Source: DRQF01 sp964559135 (GTDB lineage Bacteria > Planctomycetota > GCA-002687715 > DRQF01). Taken from it: DNA of 26,518 bases. Position 1 is the first letter of the stretch, and each line of letters begins with the position of its first letter. Made by a program: the position numbers and the translations under genes. Location of the stretch: positions 1 to 26,518 of the forward strand of contig CAZLGG010000053.1 of NCBI GenBank assembly GCA_964559135.1, given 5' to 3'. Under the pieces are notes generated by a model. That model was not told the origin of the DNA, ran no database searches, and saw nothing but the letters and a program-made list of their open reading frames with translations. This document shows positions 23,905 through 26,518 of this stretch, in pieces.

Positions 23905-25275
23905 ATGCGCCTTTTGCGCTCGCGGGCCGGCCGCTGGGTTCTCCCCGTCGCGGCCGTCTGGATCGTCGCCGGTTGCGGCACGTCATATGTTGAAGAAGAG
24001 ATCGAGATCAAACGCCACGCCCGGCCCGAGTTGGCGGCCTTGGGGCAACAGGACTCTCTCGCCGAGGGGGAAGATGCGAGCAGCCCCGATCAATCCACCC
24101 TCGAGGCTTGGCTTCGCTACGGATTGATCCACAATGCCGGGCTTCGATCTTCCTATCAGGCTTGGCGCGCTGCGTTGGAAAGAATTCCCCAGGTCATCGC
24201 TCTGCCCGAGCCGCGATTCAGCTACTCCCAGTTCGTGGAGAGAGTGCAGACGCGGACGGGGGCTCAGGAGCAGAACTTCTCTCTCTCCCAAGCGTTTCCC
24301 TGGTTCGGCAAGCTCGAGGCGCGCGGGCGCGTCGAGGCGCGCGGGGCCGAGAAGCTCTGGTGGGACCTCGAGGCGGCGGCGCTCGCGGTCGATCAGGAGA
24401 TTCGCGACGCTTTCTTCGAATACGTCTATCTTCAGCAGGTCATCGACATCACCAATGAGAATCTCGTTCTCCTCAAACGTCTGGAACCGGTCGCCCAGAG
24501 TCGTGTGCAAGGAGGCGGGCGCGATGACGAACTCCTGAGACTTCAGGTCGAGATCGGGAAACTCGAGAACGAGCTCGAGACACTGCAGACCTTTCGCAAG
24601 CCGCTGAGTTCTCGTCTTCGCGCCGCCATGAACTGGCGGGGCGACGAGCTTTTGCCGTGGCCGAGTTCGCCGAAACACGTGGAAGGCGAACTGCGCACGG
24701 AGGGGCTCCAGGACGCCTTGCGCGCGTCGAATCCTCGCCTGCGCGCCCTTCGTGAGCAGATCCATCAGGCGGAGGAGAGGATCGAGCTGGCGAAGCTCTC
24801 GGGGTACCCAGATCTCGGCCTGGGCGCCACGTACATCGCCACGGATGAGGCCATTTCACCGAATGTGCCCGGGTCGGGGGATGACCCCTTGTTCTTTACG
24901 CTGTCCTTCACGCTGCCGATCTGGAGGCAAAAGTACAACGCGGAAGTGAAGGAAGCCGAGGCGCGGAAGAGGTCGGCGACCACACGGCTCGTACAGACCG
25001 AAAACGATCTTCGCGCGGACCTGGATCAGGCGCTCTACAAGCTGGACGACGCGTTACGACAACGAGACCTCTATCAGTTGAGTCTCATCCCTCGAGCCCG
25101 GCAGGCCCTCGAGGTCACGCAGGTGGCCTATCAAGCCGACCGCGCCACCCTTACGGATTTCATCGACGCGCAACGCATCTATCTCGGCTTCGAGCGGGCC
25201 TACGACCGGGCTCGCGCGGATCTCGAGCAAGCCCGAGCACGGATTCGGGCTCTGACAGGAGGAATCATGCCATGA
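23905..25275 (+). CDS. CusC/TolC-type outer-membrane efflux lipoprotein
   Basis: An outer-membrane channel subunit of a tripartite RND pump. The signal ends in lipobox VAGC with C24 as the lipidated residue, a CusC-like feature. Two OEP repeats are visible: a first long coiled-coil/strand unit with LEAWLRYGLIHNAGLRSSYQAW and FSLSQAFPWFGKLEARGRVEA, and a second with LQDALRASNPRLRALREQI, LAKLSGYPDLGLGATY and LTDFIDAQRIYLGFERAY. The 456-residue length is typical. GGAGAG at 23892-23897 lies seven nt before the ATG. The stop overlaps the CusB-type adaptor in an ATGA, with AGGAGG serving that gene, so the two are translationally coupled. Confidence 0.95.
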   Translation: MRLLRSRAGRWVLPVAAVWIVAGCGTSYVEEEIEIKRHARPELAALGQQDSLAEGEDASSPDQSTLEAWLRYGLIHNAGLRSSYQAWRAALERIPQVIALPEPRFSYSQFVERVQTRTGAQEQNFSLSQAFPWFGKLEARGRVEARGAEKLWWDLEAAALAVDQEIRDAFFEYVYLQQVIDITNENLVLLKRLEPVAQSRVQGGGRDDELLRLQVEIGKLENELETLQTFRKPLSSRLRAAMNWRGDELLPWPSSPKHVEGELRTEGLQDALRASNPRLRALREQIHQAEERIELAKLSGYPDLGLGATYIATDEAISPNVPGSGDDPLFFTLSFTLPIWRQKYNAEVKEAEARKRSATTRLVQTENDLRADLDQALYKLDDALRQRDLYQLSLIPRARQALEVTQVAYQADRATLTDFIDAQRIYLGFERAYDRARADLEQARARIRALTGGIMP

Positions 25276-26518
25276 CGCGACCCAAGGCCGTCTCTCTCAT
25301 GTTGGGATTTCTGAAGCACGACTGGACTCACTGGATCGTCGCGGGCGTCCTCATCTGGCTGGCCTTCGAATTCGGGAAGGGACAGGCGCCCGAGCCGGTG
25401 TCCATCCCCCCCTCGGCGCAGGAGCAGGGGGGCGGGCACGTGGGACATGCCGACGAGAAGCCGCAGATCTGGACCTGCCCCATGCACCCCCAGATCAAGA
25501 TGCCGAAACCCGGCAAGTGTCCCATATGCGGGATGGATCTTGTGCCTCTCGTCCAGAGCGAAGACGACGGAGGCTCTCCGAGCACCATTTCCTTGAGCAA
25601 GAACGCCGTCGCCTTGGCCCAGGTCGAGACCGCGAAGGTGGAGCGGCGTTTCGTTGCCACCGATGTGAGGTTGGTCGGAAAAGTCGAGTACGACGAGACG
25701 CGCGTCAAGGAGGTGTCCGCGTGGGTTCCAGGTCGGCTGGACAGGCTCTTCGTCGATTACACCGGGACTCGGGTGAGCGAGGGCGACCATATGGTGCTGC
25801 TCTACAGCCCCGAGCTCCTGGAGGCTCAGGAGGCACTGATCGAGGCGAAGAAGGGGTACGCGGACTCGAAGAATGAGAAGAGCTCCTTTCTGCGAGAGAG
25901 CGCGAAAAAGCTCCTTGGTTCCGCCCGGGAAAAACTCTCTCTCTGGGGGCTCAGCGACGAGCAGATCAAGGCGATCGAGGACCGGGGAACCGCCGAGTCC
26001 CAGGTGATGATCGAAGCGCCTCTTTCGGGGATCGTCATTCACAAGAAGGCCGTCGAAGGCATGTACGTGAAGACCGGGTCGCCGATCTACACGGTGGCCG
26101 ATCTCAGCGAACTCTGGGTCCTCCTCGATGCCTATGAGTTGGACCTTCCGTGGATACGGTACGGTCAGGAAGTGGAGATCCGTACCGAGGCCTATCCGGG
26201 CGAGGTCTTCGAAGGTTGGATTTCGTTCGTGCCCCCCTTCCTGAACGATGCCACGCGCACGACCAAGGTGCGTGTCAACGTTCGGAACGAGGATCGCCGA
26301 CTCAAACCCGGCATGTTCGTCCGCGCGATCGTGAAGTCGCGCGTCGCCGCCGGTGGTGAAGTCATGGACCCGGCCTTGGCGGGCAAATGGATCTGCCCCA
26401 TGCACCACGAGATCGTGAAGGACGCCCAGGGAACCTGCGATATATGCGGCATGGCGCTCGTGACCGCCGAGTCCTTGGGCTTCGTGCCGGTGGGTGACGT
26501 CAAGCGCGCCCCCCTCGT
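25272..26518 (+). CDS. CusB-type RND efflux adaptor with two heavy-metal-binding modules (partial)
   Basis: The periplasmic adaptor (membrane fusion protein) of a heavy-metal RND pump, open at the right edge after about 415 residues. A membrane anchor lies at about 18-34. A heavy-metal-binding module follows with C69-PMH72 and C83-PIC86-GM. Next come the barrel-sandwich half VSAWVPGRLDRLFVDYTG, a helical hairpin (about 175-235), the second half IEAPLSGIVIHKKAVEGMYV, and the beta barrel LWVLLDAYELDLPWIRYGQE. A second metal module appears at C375-PMH378 with C389-DIC392-GM. ATG at 25272 has AGGAGG at 25258-25263 upstream. The pump gene itself is expected just beyond the window. Metal specificity (Cu/Ag or Co/Zn/Cd) is not readable. 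Confidence 0.96.
   Translation, partial: MTRPKAVSLMLGFLKHDWTHWIVAGVLIWLAFEFGKGQAPEPVSIPPSAQEQGGGHVGHADEKPQIWTCPMHPQIKMPKPGKCPICGMDLVPLVQSEDDGGSPSTISLSKNAVALAQVETAKVERRFVATDVRLVGKVEYDETRVKEVSAWVPGRLDRLFVDYTGTRVSEGDHMVLLYSPELLEAQEALIEAKKGYADSKNEKSSFLRESAKKLLGSAREKLSLWGLSDEQIKAIEDRGTAESQVMIEAPLSGIVIHKKAVEGMYVKTGSPIYTVADLSELWVLLDAYELDLPWIRYGQEVEIRTEAYPGEVFEGWISFVPPFLNDATRTTKVRVNVRNEDRRLKPGMFVRAIVKSRVAAGGEVMDPALAGKWICPMHHEIVKDAQGTCDICGMALVTAESLGFVPVGDVKRAPL

Overview
The window reads as high-GC, densely packed bacterial chromosome. The mix of exported HEAT-repeat and formylglycine-sulfatase-fold proteins, an ECF sigma/anti-sigma pair, a bacterial microcompartment (BMC) locus and coaE next to rho suggests a Planctomycetota-like lineage, probably one that keeps the MreB/RodA elongation machinery. 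Myxococcota or an uncultured phylum cannot be excluded. The taxonomy is inference from gene content, not from a marker gene.

Layout. 1-367 has no convincing gene but carries a long imperfect hairpin of REP/MITE type. 368-7029 is a complete rod-shape operon on the + strand: mreB, mreC, mreD, an oversized PBP2 and rodA, with 4-bp stop/start overlaps from mreC onward. With no gap (rodA overlaps the next gene by 52 bp) it continues into a BMC locus at 6978-10716. This holds a CoA-acylating aldehyde dehydrogenase with an unusual cysteine-bearing tail, a hexameric shell protein (BMC-H), a tandem BMC-T resembling the stacked Haliangium type, a pentameric vertex protein (EutN/CcmL) with a long charged tail, and a second tandem BMC-T of the single-layer type. 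10787-12843 is an ECF sigma factor plus a membrane zinc-finger anti-sigma factor. 13038-13640 is an XRE-cupin regulator with its own promoter and likely operator. 13663-15030 (minus) is an exported formylglycine-sulfatase-fold protein. 15157-20966 (plus) holds a DUF1858 redox-disulfide protein, RecG, a small lipoprotein and a 1002-residue exported HEAT protein. 21059-23170 (minus) is one open frame encoding dephospho-CoA kinase joined to Rho. 23406 to the end (plus) begins a heavy-metal efflux operon: a cysteine-rich exported protein, a CusC/TolC-type outer-membrane lipoprotein and a CusB-type adaptor with two metal-binding modules, cut by the window edge.

How it works together. The mre/mrdA/rodA products build the lateral cell wall. 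The BMC genes specify a shell sufficient in type (H + two T classes + P) for a closed compartment, plus the one core enzyme, an aldehyde dehydrogenase. No aldehyde-generating signature enzyme, alcohol dehydrogenase or phosphotransacylase is present, so the substrate is unknown. The most interesting signal is the physical, probably transcriptional, fusion of the cell-elongation operon to this reduced metabolosome, together with the non-standard tails on the encapsulated enzyme and the vertex protein. The second is the coaE-rho open frame.
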